Shown piece by piece: positions 5,647 to 7,052 of a stretch of 7,052 bases of DNA. The stretch is from assembly GCA_017462145.1 (NCBI GenBank), contig JAFTRT010000090.1, positions 1 through 7,052 of the forward strand, given 5' to 3'. Under the pieces are notes generated by a model. The model made no database searches, was not told the origin of the DNA, and saw nothing but the letters and a program-made list of their open reading frames with translations. This stretch comes from Clostridia bacterium (GTDB lineage Bacteria; Bacillota_A; Clostridia; Oscillospirales; CAG-272). The stretch's first letter is position 1. Every line of letters starts with the position of its first letter. The translations under genes were made by a program, and so were the position numbers.

Positions 5647-7052
5647 TTAGTGAATCTGCGTTCCTTCGGGAACCGAATCATCCACAAAGATCACTTGACA
5701 GCCGCAGGCATTGTTGGTAGCGGCCAACAGCATGCCCTGAGAATTGACGTTACAAATGCGGTTAGGCTTCAGATTTGCCAACACGATGATCTTTCTGCCC
5801 ACCAGCTGTTCGGGAGTATATTCCTCCTTGATCGAGGACATAATGACCCGCTCACCCAAGCCGTCGGCCAAGGTCAGCTTCAAGCAGGAATGAGATTTCC
5901 GAACGCTTTCTGCCTTAAGAATTTTGCAAACGCGAAGATCCAGCTTGGCAAAGTCGTCGATCTCCACCTGCTCCTTCACCGGCTCTACGGGATCGGGTTC
6001 ACGGTTGATCTCCTCCGTTACGGCCTCCTCACAGCAGATCTCTTCGGGAGCATCGGCCAGACGCTCCTCCTCGGTCTGAGGATAGGAGAAATCCAACAAT
6101 CCCACGTACCGCTCTGCCTCAATGGCATACAGGAAGAGATAGAGTCTGGGACCCCTTTCCTTGTCAATCAGCAACTGATAGACCGTACGGAAGAATGCCC
6201 CCTGGATGCCCTTCAGCTCCTTGTCGGTCATGCCCTCTCCGTAGACCTCCTTGGGGATGGCATACAGACGGTTGTTCAGCTCGTCCAGCGTATAGCCGCC
6301 CTTTGCAATGTAAGCGTGAAGCAGGGCAATTGCTTGCTTTTCCTGCTCATTGAGGGTCTCAAAAACCTCAAAATTACGGGTGGTGCGCAGACGGTTGACC
6401 TGATCGGGAGCACACTGCTCCAACCAAAACTTGGCCCGTGCCAATCGGTCTGCAAACTGTGCTTCCCGGTAGGGCGTTCCGATCTTTTCAAAAACAGTCT
6501 CCAACATGGGGACGTTGAAATTGACCACCGAACCGAGCTGAACCAACAGTCCCATGGGAACGGTTTCAATCTCTCTGCCCGGAATCTGACAGTTATACAT
6601 GATCTCTTGGGTAATGGGCGTTGCCTTGCCCTCTCTGCAATCGGTGAGCATTTTATCAAACTCAAAATACTGACGCAGGATTCCGTCATCAAAGCAGATA
6701 TCAAACGCTTTGGTGGGTTCGGTCTTGGAATAGAGCCACAGCAAGACCTCGGGCTGATAGAGACGAAGCAGGGTGTCGGGGGTCAGATTCAAACCGGAAG
6801 AGCTGGACATCTTGCCCGTCATTCCCTTGATACCGATAAACTCGTAGCCCTGGAACAAAGGTGCCTCAAAGCCAAAGACCTTTTGAGAGATAATTTTGGA
6901 GTTGTTGTAAGAGCCCGTGGGTGCGGCATGATCCTTTCCGCCCGGCTCAAAGTCAACGCCCTCGTGTCTCCAACGCATGGGACAGTCGATCTTCCAGCCC
7001 AGCTTGCAGTTGCAGTTTTCAAGGAAGTTGAAGTGACCGCTGTGACCGCAAC
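5647..7052 (-). CDS. lysS: Class I lysyl-tRNA synthetase with C-terminal tRNA-binding domain (5' end outside window)
   Basis: The last 467 residues are visible; the open frame runs to the right edge, so the N-terminal HIGH region is missing. It is a class I lysyl-tRNA synthetase (the archaeal-type enzyme, unrelated to the common class II LysRS), which charges tRNA-Lys in the cytoplasm. Evidence, numbered in the visible part: a Cys/His-rich stretch CGHSGHFNF...CNCKLGWKIDC (1-23) that may bind zinc, EGVDFEPGGKDH (30-41), GYEFIGIKG, and the signature KMSSSSG at 80-86 (codons 6813-6793). A helical anticodon-binding region follows. After an acidic linker (about 332-361) the last 106 residues (5967-5650, EIDDFAKLDLRVCKIL to the end) are an OB-fold tRNA-binding domain of the EMAPII/Trbp111/MetG C-terminal type, including LKPNRICNVNSQGMLLAA. 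That domain is not the usual end of class I LysRS. The gene is followed by a probable terminator. KMSSS plus the GKDH block rule out MetRS. Confidence 0.9.
   Translation of the reverse strand, partial: CGHSGHFNFLENCNCKLGWKIDCPMRWRHEGVDFEPGGKDHAAPTGSYNNSKIISQKVFGFEAPLFQGYEFIGIKGMTGKMSSSSGLNLTPDTLLRLYQPEVLLWLYSKTEPTKAFDICFDDGILRQYFEFDKMLTDCREGKATPITQEIMYNCQIPGREIETVPMGLLVQLGSVVNFNVPMLETVFEKIGTPYREAQFADRLARAKFWLEQCAPDQVNRLRTTRNFEVFETLNEQEKQAIALLHAYIAKGGYTLDELNNRLYAIPKEVYGEGMTDKELKGIQGAFFRTVYQLLIDKERGPRLYLFLYAIEAERYVGLLDFSYPQTEEERLADAPEEICCEEAVTEEINREPDPVEPVKEQVEIDDFAKLDLRVCKILKAESVRKSHSCLKLTLADGLGERVIMSSIKEEYTPEQLVGRKIIVLANLKPNRICNVNSQGMLLAATNNACGCQVIFVDDSVPEGTQIH

Noticed and set aside
5647..7052. 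Methionyl-tRNA synthetase, suggested by the C-terminal tRNA-binding domain
   Set aside because: The catalytic signature is KMSSSSG with EGVDFEPGGKDH and GYEFIGIKG upstream, which fits class I lysyl-tRNA synthetase, not the KMSKS and surroundings of MetRS.

Overview
The window looks like chromosome from an anaerobic member of the Bacillota (class Clostridia, perhaps a gut Oscillospirales- or Christensenellales-type bacterium). The reasons are purine-rich Shine-Dalgarno sites, sigma-A type TATAAT promoters, a clostridial-type galactokinase, and a WalJ-RlmH gene pair. Sampled stretches of the conserved genes run at roughly 55% GC. No mobile element, CRISPR array, tRNA or rRNA gene is visible. 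The lineage assignment is inference.

Layout, left to right. Positions 1-3475 hold five minus-strand genes, read from right to left: galK, a small three-helix membrane protein, walJ (metallo-beta-lactamase fold), rlmH (23S rRNA methyltransferase) and the start of guaA (GMP synthase ATP-pyrophosphatase). The first four overlap one another by 4-8 bases. guaA follows after 59 bases with its own strong ribosome binding site. All five are probably one operon driven from an extended -10 promoter at 3514-3542. Positions 3476-3695 are a divergent control region: two well-formed promoters face away from each other across a run of roughly helically phased T/A tracts. Positions 3696-4526 (plus strand) encode an unrecognised polytopic membrane protein. 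It converges on a minus-strand membrane protein with a C-terminal SHOCT domain (4582-5547), and the two share a strong bidirectional terminator at 4534-4569. From 5647 to the right edge is the 3' part of a class I lysyl-tRNA synthetase on the minus strand, carrying a C-terminal EMAPII/MetG-type tRNA-binding domain. A hairpin at 5591-5644 follows its stop.

Functionally the region is mostly housekeeping: translation (LysRS, RlmH), purine synthesis (GuaA), sugar use (GalK) and cell-wall/DNA-associated hydrolase (WalJ), with three uncharacterised membrane proteins between them. I do not see a convincing new defence or mobile system. The points most worth following are the class I LysRS fused to a tRNA-binding domain, the GMP synthase that begins directly at its ATP-pyrophosphatase domain with no glutaminase domain, and the A-tract-rich divergent promoter region.
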